Part shown: in pieces, positions 1-7,786 of the stretch
Layout: each line of letters starts with the position of its first letter
How positions within the stretch are numbered: the stretch's first letter is position 1
Assembly: GCA_035540495.1 (NCBI GenBank)
Contig: DATLGL010000040.1
Coordinates: 1-23,306, forward strand
DNA length: 23,306 nucleotides
DNA from: DASVEG01 sp035540495
Lineage (GTDB): Bacteria > Actinomycetota > Acidimicrobiia > Acidimicrobiales > CADCTF01
Reading direction: 5' to 3'
Notes under the pieces: model-generated
What the model was told of the DNA's origin: nothing
What the model saw: only the letters and a program-made list of their open reading frames with translations
Database searches by the model: none
Made by a program: the position numbers and the translations under genes

Positions 1-87
1 CTGGCGGACCAACCTCACCGCCTGCGCCTTCTCCTCCGGCGTGTAGCGCCGAGTGTTCGGCTTCCCCGGTGTGACTTCCTTCGGCAT
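1..87 (-). CDS. IS3-family transposase OrfA, N-terminal fragment cut by the window edge
   Basis: Reading leftward from an ATG at 85-87, the frame gives 29 residues beginning MPKEVTPGKPNTRRYTPEEK and ending AVRLVRQ at base 1. The pattern R-[RK]-Y-[TP]-P-E-[EF]-[KR]-x-x-A-V-x-[LM]-V-R is the opening of the helix-turn-helix DNA-binding protein (OrfA) of IS3/IS911-type elements, which recognises the element ends and is extended by frameshifting into the DDE catalytic OrfB. Only the first helix region is visible. The frame is open to the edge, so it is partial rather than obviously broken. Confidence 0.6.
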   Translation of the reverse strand, partial: MPKEVTPGKPNTRRYTPEEKAQAVRLVRQ

Positions 88-112
88 GACTCCATCCTCG
101 TTTCCAAGGTCA
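1..112 (-). mobile_element. Left end of an IS3-family insertion sequence (runs off the window)
   Basis: The minus strand carries the start of an IS3-type transposase frame, with a 25 bp leader upstream of its ATG. Read on the minus strand, this leader begins TGACCTTGGAAACGAGGATG; IS3-family ends usually begin with TG. Immediately outside it (from 113) the plus strand resumes a decayed acetyltransferase reading frame, which supports an element boundary near 112. The other end, the second frame (orfB) and any target duplication lie outside the window, so the family call rests on the protein start and the exact boundary is inferred. Confidence 0.55.
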
Positions 113-232
113 GGAGCCTCCAACGATCCCAGGGCGGTTCACTACCGCGCCCTCGGATACGAGGAGGTCGGACGAGAGACGCAGCCGGGGTGGACGTGGA
201 CGCTCGTGTACTTCCGCAAGTTCCTTGCGTAA
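113..232 (+). pseudogene. Remnant: C-terminal tail of a GNAT acetyltransferase
   Basis: An open stretch with no start reads SNDPRAVHYRALGYEEVGRE, followed by a W-rich end and a TAA stop at 230-232. The N-[DE]-P-R-A-V-x-x-Y-x-x-L-G-[FY] pattern is the conserved acetyl-CoA-binding helix and following strand (motif B) at the end of GNAT enzymes, and the terminal WTWTLVYFRKFLA fits the last strand. Everything upstream of the motif is missing and is replaced by the presumed IS end, so this is a truncated, non-functional remnant. Whether the IS caused the truncation is inference. Confidence 0.6.
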
Positions 233-451
233 GGCCGCGCCGATGTCGAGGCCCATGGCGTCTACGGATCACTGAAGCAACACGGCGTCCCCATCCGCGA
301 GGTACTGCAGACAATCACCGCTGCGATCGCCAAACCTGACGAAGCGCGCACGCTCGGCGTGCACCCTGAGAGCCCGATCCTCGTCGTCGAGTAGATGACC
401 ACCGACACCAGCGGACGCCCCATCAAGCGAGCACGCACGCAGCCACTCTGA
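233..451 (+). pseudogene. Remnant: UTRA domain fragment of a GntR-family regulator, with internal stop
   Basis: In the same frame as the GNAT tail, directly after its TAA, the sequence reads VYGSLKQHGVPIREVLQTIT, then AKPDEARTLGVHPESPILVVE, an in-frame TAG at 392-394, then MTTDTSGRPIKRARTQ and a TGA at 449-451. The pattern A-x-x-L-G-x-x-x-x-x-P-[IV]-L-x-V-[ER] followed by T-x-D-x-x-G-R-P-I is typical of the ligand-binding UTRA domain of HutC-type GntR repressors. The DNA-binding N-terminus is absent, there is no start codon, and a stop interrupts the most conserved stretch. This is gene debris. From 452 to 549 I see no gene. Confidence 0.55.
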
Positions 452-549
452 CCGCGGGTCGGGACGACCGCCCGCTGCAACAATCACGCGGCATGGCCAG
501 GCGCCGGGTGCTCTCTCTCCTCTCTCGCCGACTCTCGAGCCGCCCGGTA

Positions 550-3444
550 CTACTCGAGCAGTCGTCTAGCGACAGCGCCCGCCTCGACGCGGCTCGAGAC
601 GCCGAGCTTTCGGAGGATGTTGGTGACGTGGACGCTCGCCGTCTTCTCGCTGATGTAGAGGACCTCGGCGATCGAACGGTTGGTCCATCCCGCGGCAAGG
701 TGTGCGAGCACCTCGCGCTCGCGCTGGGTCAGCTCGGGTAGAGCGAGGCGTTCGTGCGCTTGGTCGTTCGCCGGCAGCACGATCCGCGCCGATCGCGCCA
801 GCGCCTCCAGCTCGACACGCAGCGGCGAACGGGGGAGATCGTCGAGCTCCTGCGCGAGGGACCTCAGCTCGGTGGCCGCGGTGTCGCGCGCTCCCGTCGC
901 CAGCGCAGCTTCCGCGAGCCGAAGCCGTGCGTAGCGCGTACGCAGAGCGTCACCGCCTGCATCGGCCCGGACGCGAGCGCGGCCCCACGACGAGACGTCG
1001 TGGCCTCCGCACCTCGACATCTCGGCCTCGGCGAGGGCGAGGAACATCTCGGTATGGGAGCGACAGCCGACGTCGCCCTCTCCACGCACGAGGGCATGAA
1101 CCCCGGCAAGCGCGTCAGCGAGGTGCGCCGGCACCGGTTGGCGGAGGTCGGCCGCAGCGCGTGCGCGCAACCAGAGGAGCATCGCCTGACGCGGAGGGTC
1201 GACGTCGAGGTCGGCCGACCAGAACTCCTCGATGGCAGCCGCAGCGGCCTCCGGGCGACGTTCACTCAGCGCGAGCTCCGCCGCAGCGATCGTGACGGGG
1301 AACAGGAACTGCGCGTCCGCGTGCTGCCCCGACACACGCCTCGCCTCGTCGAGCGCAGCTCGCGCCGCGTCGAGGTCACCGCGCGCCAGCGCGATGTCGA
1401 TGAAGACGAACCGCGGGTTCAACGAGATGACGCCTTCGCCACCCGCCGCGGGAGCACTGTCGACGAGCGCCTCTGCCTCCGCGAGCTTGCCTTGCCGGAC
1501 GAGCGCCGTCGCGCCGTTCGCTGCGAGGAACCGGATCCACGCGGCACCGGCGCCTCGGTCCCGAAGCTCCGCGACCCCGCGTCGCGCCGCTTCGGCGGTC
1601 TCCTCGAGGCGCCCGGTCGCGAGCAGGACGCCGGAGAGGTTCTGCGTCGCACGCATGAACGCCTCGGTGTCGCTCGCTTCCGACGCCAACCTCCGTGCGC
1701 GTTCGAGGGCCTCGACGGCCGCGTCCAGATCGCCGTAGACCCCCTCCACCGATGCCCACGTCGTGAGCGCGCTGCTCTCGTCCCTCGCGCTCCCGACTGC
1801 CGCGGCCACCTCGATGGCTCGCTTCGCGAGCTCCAGCGCGCGCGAACGATCGAACGTGAACAGGCTCAGGGTCGCGCCGGTCGCGAGGACCCGCGCGAGC
1901 TCGACCGAGAGGGGTTCCTCGGGAAGCAGGGCCAGCGCCTGATCGAGCGCCTCCTGGGCCCGGTCGAAGCGCCCGTGCGTCCACTCGTGGCGGGCGAGCC
2001 GCTCGTACGCGACTGCGACGACCTCGGGCGCACCACCGTCGCTCTCGGCGAACTCGACGGCGAGGCCGGCCAGTGATGCGGCGCGCTCGGCCGCGCCGGC
2101 CCAAGAAGCAGCCTGTGCCGCGTCGAGCGCGATGTCGACTCGCGGCCGGCCGACGCACCCGGTCGGATCAGGCACGGACTCCCACATCTCGAGGATCCGC
2201 TCCAGGTGGGCGTGCGCTTCGGGATGCGCGAACGACGCCGACGCTCGCCGGGCCGCCTCCGCCAGCGCGGTCAACGCTGCGGGCGCGTCGCCGGCGCGGA
2301 GGCGGTGGTAGGCCAACTCGGCGGCACTGGCCTTCGCCCCGCCCGTCGCGAGCGATGGGTCCGCACCGATCGCGTCACCGAGTACCCGATGCAGACGCGG
2401 ACGTTCCCCCGGCAGGAGATCGTCGTACACGGCATCGCCCAGCAAGGCGTGGCGGAACGTGTAGGTGTCGCCGTCGCCGACCTCGATGAGGTGATGGGCA
2501 ACAGCGTCTCGGAGCGAGGCCTCGAGCACGTGCTCGTCGCCCGTCCACGCAGCCACCAGGAGCCGGTGGCAGACCTGTCCTCCCGCCGCAGCGATCAAGG
2601 CCATCGCATCTCGCGCGGCAGGCCCGAGCGCGTCGACGCGCACCATGAGCGCGTCCTTCAACGAGCGCGGAAGGGACAGCTCGAACGACCCGCGCCAAGC
2701 CGCCACGATCTCCTCGGCGTAGAACGGGTTGCCACCGCTGCGTTCCGCGACGATCGACACGACATCGTCACCGGCTTCAGGCGGCGCGATGTTGCGAACC
2801 AGTTCGGCCGCCGCATCAGGTGCCAGGCGAGAGAGGTCGACGCGTCCGACGCCCGGCGCCCGCTCGAGCTCGGCGAGGAACGACCGGACCGGGTGCGTTC
2901 GGTGGACGTCGTCGCTGCGCACGGTCAGCACGAGCAGGAGCCTCTCGAGGTCGCTGCGAACGAGGAACTGGAGCAGGTCACGCGTCGATCGGTCCGACCA
3001 GTGAAGATCCTCGACGACGAGCACAACCGGGGCCTCGGAGCTCAGCACGCGCAGCGCATCGGCGATCGCTTGGAAGAGCGTCGACGCCGCTCCCGGGAAG
3101 CGCCCCGACCCTGCTGGGCCGGACACGCCGGCGCCCGACCCGCTGTCGAGGAGCGTCGCCAACGGCCCGCTGTGATCGAGGTGCTCGCGCACCGGGCGAA
3201 GCGCCGCCGCGACCGGACCGAACGGCAGGACACCTTCTGCGAGATCGACGCACGCGCCGCCCAGCACCCGGGCGCCTTCTGCTCGGGCGGCGAACTCCTT
3301 CACCAGCCGCGACTTGCCGACGCCGGCCTCCCCGAACAGCAGCACCGTCCGGCGGTCGCCGTGCTCCACGTCGCGAAGGGCCGCCGCGAGGAGCGTGAGC
3401 TCCTCACTGCGGCCGATCAGCGATTCCGACGTGACCCGCCCCAC
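550..3444 (-). CDS. LuxR-family transcriptional regulator with AAA ATPase domain (LAL type)
   Basis: This encodes about 964 residues, within the usual 850-1,000 range of large ATP-binding LuxR regulators. It opens with the ATPase module: a family-typical LIGRSEELTLL start, a Walker A GEAGVGKS at about residues 38-45 and a Walker B VVLVVEDLHW at about 140-149. A long alanine-rich helical (TPR-like) middle follows. The C-terminal HTH begins LTQREREVLAHLAAG and contains SEKTASVHVTNILRKLGV, the DNA-recognition part. These proteins are ATP-dependent activators of carbon-source or secondary metabolism genes; the inducer cannot be told. I chose the GTG at 3444, just before the conserved start. It has no clear ribosome site, and the frame stays open further upstream to 3765, but that part is low-complexity and overlaps a better small gene. 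It lies 35 bp downstream of that microprotein gene, probably in one transcript. Confidence 0.9.
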   Translation of the reverse strand: MGRVTSESLIGRSEELTLLAAALRDVEHGDRRTVLLFGEAGVGKSRLVKEFAARAEGARVLGGACVDLAEGVLPFGPVAAALRPVREHLDHSGPLATLLDSGSGAGVSGPAGSGRFPGAASTLFQAIADALRVLSSEAPVVLVVEDLHWSDRSTRDLLQFLVRSDLERLLLVLTVRSDDVHRTHPVRSFLAELERAPGVGRVDLSRLAPDAAAELVRNIAPPEAGDDVVSIVAERSGGNPFYAEEIVAAWRGSFELSLPRSLKDALMVRVDALGPAARDAMALIAAAGGQVCHRLLVAAWTGDEHVLEASLRDAVAHHLIEVGDGDTYTFRHALLGDAVYDDLLPGERPRLHRVLGDAIGADPSLATGGAKASAAELAYHRLRAGDAPAALTALAEAARRASASFAHPEAHAHLERILEMWESVPDPTGCVGRPRVDIALDAAQAASWAGAAERAASLAGLAVEFAESDGGAPEVVAVAYERLARHEWTHGRFDRAQEALDQALALLPEEPLSVELARVLATGATLSLFTFDRSRALELAKRAIEVAAAVGSARDESSALTTWASVEGVYGDLDAAVEALERARRLASEASDTEAFMRATQNLSGVLLATGRLEETAEAARRGVAELRDRGAGAAWIRFLAANGATALVRQGKLAEAEALVDSAPAAGGEGVISLNPRFVFIDIALARGDLDAARAALDEARRVSGQHADAQFLFPVTIAAAELALSERRPEAAAAAIEEFWSADLDVDPPRQAMLLWLRARAAADLRQPVPAHLADALAGVHALVRGEGDVGCRSHTEMFLALAEAEMSRCGGHDVSSWGRARVRADAGGDALRTRYARLRLAEAALATGARDTAATELRSLAQELDDLPRSPLRVELEALARSARIVLPANDQAHERLALPELTQREREVLAHLAAGWTNRSIAEVLYISEKTASVHVTNILRKLGVSSRVEAGAVARRLLE

Positions 3445-3479
3445 GGCCGAAGCATCGCGCGGCGGGTCGGGCGCCGGCT

Positions 3480-3683
3480 TCAGCAGGGTTGCCCAACCGT
3501 GCAGGCCACATACGTCGACCGCTCGGGCACGGTCTGTCGCTCCGTCTGCCCGCCTCGATCGTTGGACGACGACGCGCTCAGCGCGAGCACGATCACGACC
3601 GCCGCCGCGACGAGCATGGCAGCGACGGCTGCGGCTGCCGCCGGCAGACGCTTGGTGGTCTCCATGGGAATGGTGGTGGTCAT
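3480..3683 (-). CDS. Small single-pass membrane microprotein (67 aa), unknown function
   Basis: The ATG at 3681-3683 is preceded by a strong ribosome site, AAGGAG at 3691-3696 on the minus strand, with 7 nt spacing. The product starts MTTTIPMETTKRLP and continues with an Ala/Val/Leu-rich membrane segment at about residues 15-36. A polar tail follows, with two cysteines (C61 and C67, the latter the final residue) that could form a disulfide. A positive KR before the hydrophobic stretch suggests N-in, tail-out topology, or an uncleaved signal anchor. Codon third positions are mostly G or C. I do not recognise a family. It sits 35 bp ahead of the LuxR ATPase on the same strand, so a sensing or partner role is conceivable but unproven. 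Confidence 0.6.
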   Translation of the reverse strand: MTTTIPMETTKRLPAAAAAVAAMLVAAAVVIVLALSASSSNDRGGQTERQTVPERSTYVACTVGQPC

Positions 3684-3700
3684 CTGTGGGCTCCTTGGTC

Positions 3701-3720
3701 GTCCCAGCACGTCCCAGCAC
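3701..3720. repeat. Two perfect tandem 10-bp units upstream of the microprotein gene
   Basis: The unit GTCCCAGCAC occurs twice head to tail, followed by a partial third copy (GTGCC). It lies 18-37 bp upstream of the microprotein start codon and just behind its ribosome site, in its leader or promoter region. It may be a binding site or a simple slippage repeat; the sequence does not decide. Confidence 0.6.
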
Positions 3721-3746
3721 GTGCCGGCGTGGAGCCCACGATGAGC

Positions 3747-3783
3747 TAAGGCACCTCCCGCTCACATCGGGAGGTTTGCCTTA
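3747..3783 (-). terminator. Inverted repeat, likely terminator of gdhA
   Basis: The arms TAAGGCACCTCCCG (3747-3760) and CGGGAGGTTTGCCTTA (3768-3783) pair over 14 bases with a two-base bulge and a 7-nt loop. The hairpin begins 35 bp beyond the gdhA stop and lies before the next minus-strand gene. There is no T-tract after it on the minus strand, as is common for actinobacterial hairpin terminators. An operator for the microprotein/LuxR unit is the alternative. Confidence 0.6.
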
Positions 3784-3817
3784 GATCCGGAAACTCGAGG
3801 CGCTCTGCCGCCTCGAC

Positions 3818-5164
3818 CTAGATGAGGCCCAGAGCCACCATCGCCCGCGCCACCTTGAGGAAGCCGGCGATGTTCGCCCCGAGGACGTAGTTCCCCGGAG
3901 CACCGAACTCCTCCGCGGTCTCGAAGCAGGTGGCGTGGATGTTCGCCATGATCTCGGCCAGCTTCAGCTCGGTGTGCTCGAACGACCAGGAGTCGCGACT
4001 CGCGTTCTGCTGCATCTCCAACGCGGACGTGGCGACGCCGCCGGCGTTGGCAGCCTTGCCGGGTCCGAACGCGACGCCGGCCTCTTGGAAGATGCGCACG
4101 CCCTCCGGCGTGGTCGGCATGTTCGCTCCCTCGGCGACGGCAAGGCACCCGTTCCTCACGAGCGTCACCGCATCGCGGCCCGTGAGCTCGTTCTGGGTTG
4201 CGCACGGCGCCGCGACGTCGCACGCGAGATCCCAGATGTTCGCGTCCTGCCGGTAGATCGCGTCGCGACCGCGCATCGCCACGTAGTCGCTGATGCGGCG
4301 GCGCTCGACCTCCTTGACCTGCTTGAGCAGAGCGACGTCGATCCCCTTCTCGTCGATCACCACGCCGTTCGAGTCGGAGCAGGCGACGACGCGCCCGCCG
4401 AGCTCCTGGATCTTCTCGATGGCGTAGATGGCGACGTTGCCGGATCCGGAGACCACGCAGGTCTTGCCGTCGAGGCTGTCACCACGCGCCGCGAGCATCT
4501 CCTGGAGGAAGAAGGCGGTGCCGTAGCCGGTGGCCTCCCGGCGCACCAGCGCCCCGCCCCACTCGACGCCCTTCCCCGTGAGCACGCCCGACTCGTAGCG
4601 GTTGGTGATCCGCTTGTAGTGCCCGAACAGGTAGCCGATCTCGCGACTGCCGACGCCGATGTCACCTGCCGGCACGTCGGTGTACTCCCCGATGTGGCGG
4701 TAGAGCTCCGTCATGAAGCTCTGACAGAAGCGCATGACCTCGTCGTCCGAACGCCCCTTCGGATCGAAGTCGGACCCGCCCTTGCCGCCGCCGATGGGCA
4801 TTCCGGTCAGTGCGTTCTTGAACACCTGCTCGAAGCCGAGGAACTTCACCACGCCGAGGTACACCGACGGGTGGAACCGCAGGCCGCCCTTGTACGGGCC
4901 GAGCGCGCTGTTGAACTCCACCCGGAACCCGCGGTTGATGTGCACCTCTCCGGCGTCGTCCTGCCACGGAACACGGAAGATGATCTGGCGTTCGGGCTCG
5001 CAGATGCGGTGGATGACCTTGTGGCGGTCGACGAGCTCGGGGTACTTGGCGATCGCCGGGCCGAGCGACTCGAAGACCTCACGAACCGCCTGGTGGAACT
5101 CGGCTTCTCCGGGGTTGCGACGCGTCACCTCGGTGAAGAGGGGTTCCAGCTTCTCGTCGAGCAC
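3818..5164 (-). CDS. gdhA: NADP-type glutamate dehydrogenase
   Basis: This catalyses reversible reductive amination of 2-oxoglutarate with ammonium to L-glutamate in the cytoplasm, linking nitrogen assimilation to the TCA cycle. The start is GTG at 5164, with CAGGAG at 5171-5176 and 6 nt spacing. It gives 448 residues, against 447 for the E. coli enzyme, although the frame stays open to 5281. With this start the substrate-site YKGGLRFHPS lysine is residue 92 and the catalytic lysine of PIGGGKGG is residue 128, the same numbers as in E. coli GdhA. A Rossmann motif VSGSGNVAIYAIEKI lies near residue 238. The C-terminus contains GPGKAANAGGVATSALEMQQ, the family signature around the active site. 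It is a single-gene unit, divergent from the deacetylase gene, with a hairpin terminator downstream. Nothing looks damaged. Confidence 0.95.
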   Translation of the reverse strand: MLDEKLEPLFTEVTRRNPGEAEFHQAVREVFESLGPAIAKYPELVDRHKVIHRICEPERQIIFRVPWQDDAGEVHINRGFRVEFNSALGPYKGGLRFHPSVYLGVVKFLGFEQVFKNALTGMPIGGGKGGSDFDPKGRSDDEVMRFCQSFMTELYRHIGEYTDVPAGDIGVGSREIGYLFGHYKRITNRYESGVLTGKGVEWGGALVRREATGYGTAFFLQEMLAARGDSLDGKTCVVSGSGNVAIYAIEKIQELGGRVVACSDSNGVVIDEKGIDVALLKQVKEVERRRISDYVAMRGRDAIYRQDANIWDLACDVAAPCATQNELTGRDAVTLVRNGCLAVAEGANMPTTPEGVRIFQEAGVAFGPGKAANAGGVATSALEMQQNASRDSWSFEHTELKLAEIMANIHATCFETAEEFGAPGNYVLGANIAGFLKVARAMVALGLI

Positions 5165-5335
5165 GGCCAACTCCTGAGCCCCGTCTTTGCACGCACCGGT
5201 ACGGGACACCCTCGTCGGTCTCGCCGGGGCTCCGACGAACGCCTCGATGGTAGCGACGGGCAACCGAGAGGCATGTAGCAACCGGGCTTTCCCGATTTCT
5301 CAGGAAGCCGGGCGCTCGGCCGACAATGCATCCCC

Positions 5336-6196
5336 GTGATCGTCCGCTCAGCCGTGGCCCTGCTCGTGCTCGTCGCGAGCTGCGCGTCATTCGCGGCCGA
5401 CGCCGGCGCGACGGGTCGCCGCGCCGCGCAGCGCACGCGGGTCGTCGCGGCGTCGACCGCGTCCGGCCGGCGGATCGCGCCGCGCCCGATGATCCCGATC
5501 GCGGTAGCGACCACCGAGCGGACGGTCGCGATCTCGTTCGATGACGGGCCTGATCCGCGTTGGACACCAGCGGTGCTCGATGCGCTCGCCGAGGCCGACG
5601 CTCGAGCCACCTTCTTCGTCACCGGGCAGAGCGTCCGCGCATACCCGGACCTGGTGCGGGCGATCGTGGTTGCGGGACACGAAATCGCGAACCACACCGA
5701 CACGCATCCGCAGTTCGACGACATCGACGCGGCCACGGTTGCGGTCGAGGTGCGCGAGGCGACCGAAGCGATCGTGTCCGCTGGCGTGGAAGCCGCGCCG
5801 TTCTTCCGCCCCCCGCGCGGCCGCTACGGCGCCGACACCCTGCGCGTCGTTGATGCAGCAGGACTGCGGTCGGTCGGTTGGACGGTGTGCCTCGAGCGGT
5901 GGCTCCGGCGGCGCGGCCCGGTGCGCGGGGTCGACGACGCCGTCCGCCAGACGGCACCCGGTGGGATCATCGTCGCCCACGACGGCGGCATCCCCGACCG
6001 CAGCCTCACCGTCGCGGCGCTGCCCACGCTGCTCACGCGGCTGCGCGGCGAGGGCTTCCGCATCGTGACCGTGAGCGACCTGCTCCGCTTGGGCCCGGCC
6101 ATCCTGGGCCGGCCGGGCGAGTCGGCGCCGAACACGCCGTACGTGACGGGGCTCCGCTACGACGTGAGGTCGGTGATCACGGCGCGACCGAGGTAG
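5336..6196 (+). CDS. Polysaccharide deacetylase (NodB homology), probable lipoprotein
   Basis: This is a carbohydrate esterase family 4 protein that would remove N- or O-acetyl groups from a cell-wall or exopolysaccharide outside the membrane. The GTG start gives 286 residues. The N-terminal hydrophobic segment ends VLVASC, a plausible lipobox with C16. NodB motifs are SFDDGPD (D69, D70: base and metal), NHTDTH (H120, H124: metal) and RPPRGRYG (158-165); IIVAHDG (H215) is the closing histidine. Motif 4 is weak: WTVCLERW replaces the usual W-x-x-D-x-x-D-W type sequence, so activity could be altered. The last 40 bp overlap the convergent alcohol dehydrogenase gene. It is divergent from gdhA across 171 bp holding the two promoters and no other gene. 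The substrate cannot be named. Confidence 0.88.
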   Translation: MIVRSAVALLVLVASCASFAADAGATGRRAAQRTRVVAASTASGRRIAPRPMIPIAVATTERTVAISFDDGPDPRWTPAVLDALAEADARATFFVTGQSVRAYPDLVRAIVVAGHEIANHTDTHPQFDDIDAATVAVEVREATEAIVSAGVEAAPFFRPPRGRYGADTLRVVDAAGLRSVGWTVCLERWLRRRGPVRGVDDAVRQTAPGGIIVAHDGGIPDRSLTVAALPTLLTRLRGEGFRIVTVSDLLRLGPAILGRPGESAPNTPYVTGLRYDVRSVITARPR

Positions 6197-7182
6197 CGAC
6201 CGCCCTCCAAGTCGTCGAAGATCGCCGGGAGCTCGGACAACTTCCCGGTGCGGTCGACGTGGGTGCGCACCTTGCCCGCAGCGGCGAGCTCCACCAGCTC
6301 CTTCATGTCCTGCACGGAGCCGACGGCCGAGAAGATGATCCGCGGGTCGTTCATGAAGAAGCGGAACGGGTCGATCTGGAACGCCCCGTCGCTGGTCGGC
6401 GGCAGCCCGACGCCGACGAACAGCCCGTTCTTCCGCAGGATCGAGAGCCCGAGGTCGAAGCCTGCGACGCGCGCGGCGAACACGATCGACGCGTCGACCC
6501 CTCCGAGCTCGCTTCGGATGAAGGCCTCCGCGTCGCCGGCGCTGACGGCGAACTCGGCGCCGAGCGAACGGACGAACTCGAGCCGCTCGTCGCCAACGTC
6601 GATGCCGACGACGCGGTACCCGAAGGAGTTCGCCAGCTGGACCGCGTAGTGGCCGAGGCCGCCGGCGGCGCCGATGATCGCGATCGGCCGGCCCGGCTTG
6701 ACGTCGTACTTCAGGAGCTTCTTCAGCGCGCCGTACGCGGTGAGACCGCCGCACGCGAGAGGAGCCTCGCTGTCGGGGACGCTCTCGGGCAGCTTCACGA
6801 GGCCGGGGGCGTAGACGGCGAACTCCTCGGCGAAGGTCCCCATCACACCCTGCGCTTGCGGGCAGTGGCGGGGCTGGTTGCTCATGCAGTACTCGCAGGC
6901 GCCACACCAGTAGCCACCGCCGACGCCGCCGAGACCGAGGATCGCGCGATCACCGACGGCGATGTAGCGCTCGGCGCCGGGGCCGAGCGACTCGACGACG
7001 CCGATCGCTTCGTGGCCGACGCTCTCGGGACGCATGCCGTACCAGTCGCCGCGCGCGAGGTGAAGGTCGGAGTGGCACACGCCTGCCGACGTCACTCGGA
7101 CGACCGCCTGATCGGCTCCTGCCACTGGAGACTCGACATCTTCGACCGTGATCCCGCTCGCGCTGATTCGTGCTGCCTTCAT
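6157..7182 (-). CDS. Zinc-dependent alcohol dehydrogenase (MDR family)
   Basis: This would be a 341-residue NAD(P)-dependent alcohol dehydrogenase, interconverting alcohols and aldehydes in the cytoplasm. The catalytic zinc ligands are visible as C36 (GVCHSD), H57-E58 (GHE) and C144. The structural zinc ligands are C93, C96, C99 and C107 (CGACEYC...C). The Rossmann glycine motif is GAAGGLGHYAVQ at 171-182, and D195 at the end of the second strand favours NAD over NADP. The length is typical of the propanol-preferring/AdhP type. It starts at ATG 7182, 16 bp after the stop of the upstream GNAT gene, so the two are probably co-transcribed. Its 3' end overlaps the deacetylase gene by 40 bp. The actual substrate is unknown. 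Confidence 0.92.
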   Translation of the reverse strand: MKAARISASGITVEDVESPVAGADQAVVRVTSAGVCHSDLHLARGDWYGMRPESVGHEAIGVVESLGPGAERYIAVGDRAILGLGGVGGGYWCGACEYCMSNQPRHCPQAQGVMGTFAEEFAVYAPGLVKLPESVPDSEAPLACGGLTAYGALKKLLKYDVKPGRPIAIIGAAGGLGHYAVQLANSFGYRVVGIDVGDERLEFVRSLGAEFAVSAGDAEAFIRSELGGVDASIVFAARVAGFDLGLSILRKNGLFVGVGLPPTSDGAFQIDPFRFFMNDPRIIFSAVGSVQDMKELVELAAAGKVRTHVDRTGKLSELPAIFDDLEGGRYLGRAVITDLTS

Positions 7183-7198
7183 GGCAACGGACGCTAGG

Positions 7199-7714
7199 TC
7201 AGGTGAGCTCCGCTGCGAGGAGGTCCATCAGCATCGTGTCGTGGAACGACCCGTCGGGGCTCCGCTCGTTCTCCCGCAAGATGCCAACGGGCTTGAAGCC
7301 GACCTTCGCGTACGCGGCGATCGCCCGCCCGTTGTCGGCCGCCGGATCGATCGTCAGGTGGTGGTGCCCGAGCTGGTCGATTAGGTACCTCGCGACGGTC
7401 CGTATCGCGTCGACCGCGACGCCCCTGCCGTGCCATCGCGTGGCTACGGCGATGTCGATCGCGGCGCGGCGGTAGTCGGGGTCGGGCTCCTCGCTGTACT
7501 GGATCACGCCGGCGACGTCGCCGGAGACGACGATCGCGAATCGCACGGAGTCGCCGTCGTCCGCGAGCAGCTCCTCCTCGATGCGGGCACGGTCGTAGCC
7601 GTTCCACCAGCGCGCCACGGCCGGCTCGGCGAACATCGTCTCGAGGGCGTCGCCGTCGGCGGCCTCGAGCGGGCGGAGCTCGACGAGAGCGCCTCGCAGT
7701 TCCCTTGGCCGCAC
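7199..7714 (-). CDS. GNAT-family N-acetyltransferase, AAC(6')-like
   Basis: This is a 171-residue acetyl-CoA-dependent acetyltransferase. I chose the GTG at 7714, which has GAGGA six bases upstream and just precedes the first conserved strand ALVELRPLEAADGDAL; the frame runs open to 7831 with no family-like sequence. The pattern ARWWNG near residue 35, then IQYSEEPDPDYRRAAIDIAV, the acetyl-CoA loop TRWHGRGVAVDAIR (92-105) and TIDPAADNGRAIAAYAKVGF (121-140) resemble aminoglycoside 6'-acetyltransferases of the AAC(6')-Ib group and their environmental relatives. Homologues often have other substrates, so resistance is not implied. It is the first gene of a likely two-gene unit with the alcohol dehydrogenase and faces a TetR-like palindrome upstream. 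Confidence 0.85.
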   Translation of the reverse strand: MRPRELRGALVELRPLEAADGDALETMFAEPAVARWWNGYDRARIEEELLADDGDSVRFAIVVSGDVAGVIQYSEEPDPDYRRAAIDIAVATRWHGRGVAVDAIRTVARYLIDQLGHHHLTIDPAADNGRAIAAYAKVGFKPVGILRENERSPDGSFHDTMLMDLLAAELT

Positions 7715-7786
7715 GCCGCATCCTCGCGTCGGCCGCGTCAACACCGCTACCGAGTTCCTGATGTGACGAACGTCGCCGGGGTTGGC

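Noticed and set aside
3445..3765. Upstream extension of the LuxR gene to a distal start
   Set aside because: The added 107 residues are low-complexity and overlap the microprotein gene, which has a strong ribosome site and a sensible membrane segment in another frame.
5281..5311. Imperfect stem between gdhA and the deacetylase gene, considered as a riboswitch or promoter element
   Set aside because: The pairing is interrupted and short, and no known riboswitch pattern is visible.
6093..6118. Inverted repeat GCCCGGCC / GGCCGGGC near the end of the deacetylase gene, past the ADH stop on the minus strand
   Set aside because: An 8-bp GC-only stem with a long loop is expected by chance in such GC-rich coding DNA, so I do not call a terminator.
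7199..7714. Aminoglycoside resistance call for the AAC(6')-like protein
   Set aside because: The similarity is to a broad acetyltransferase group; environmental members often have other substrates, and no resistance context is present.
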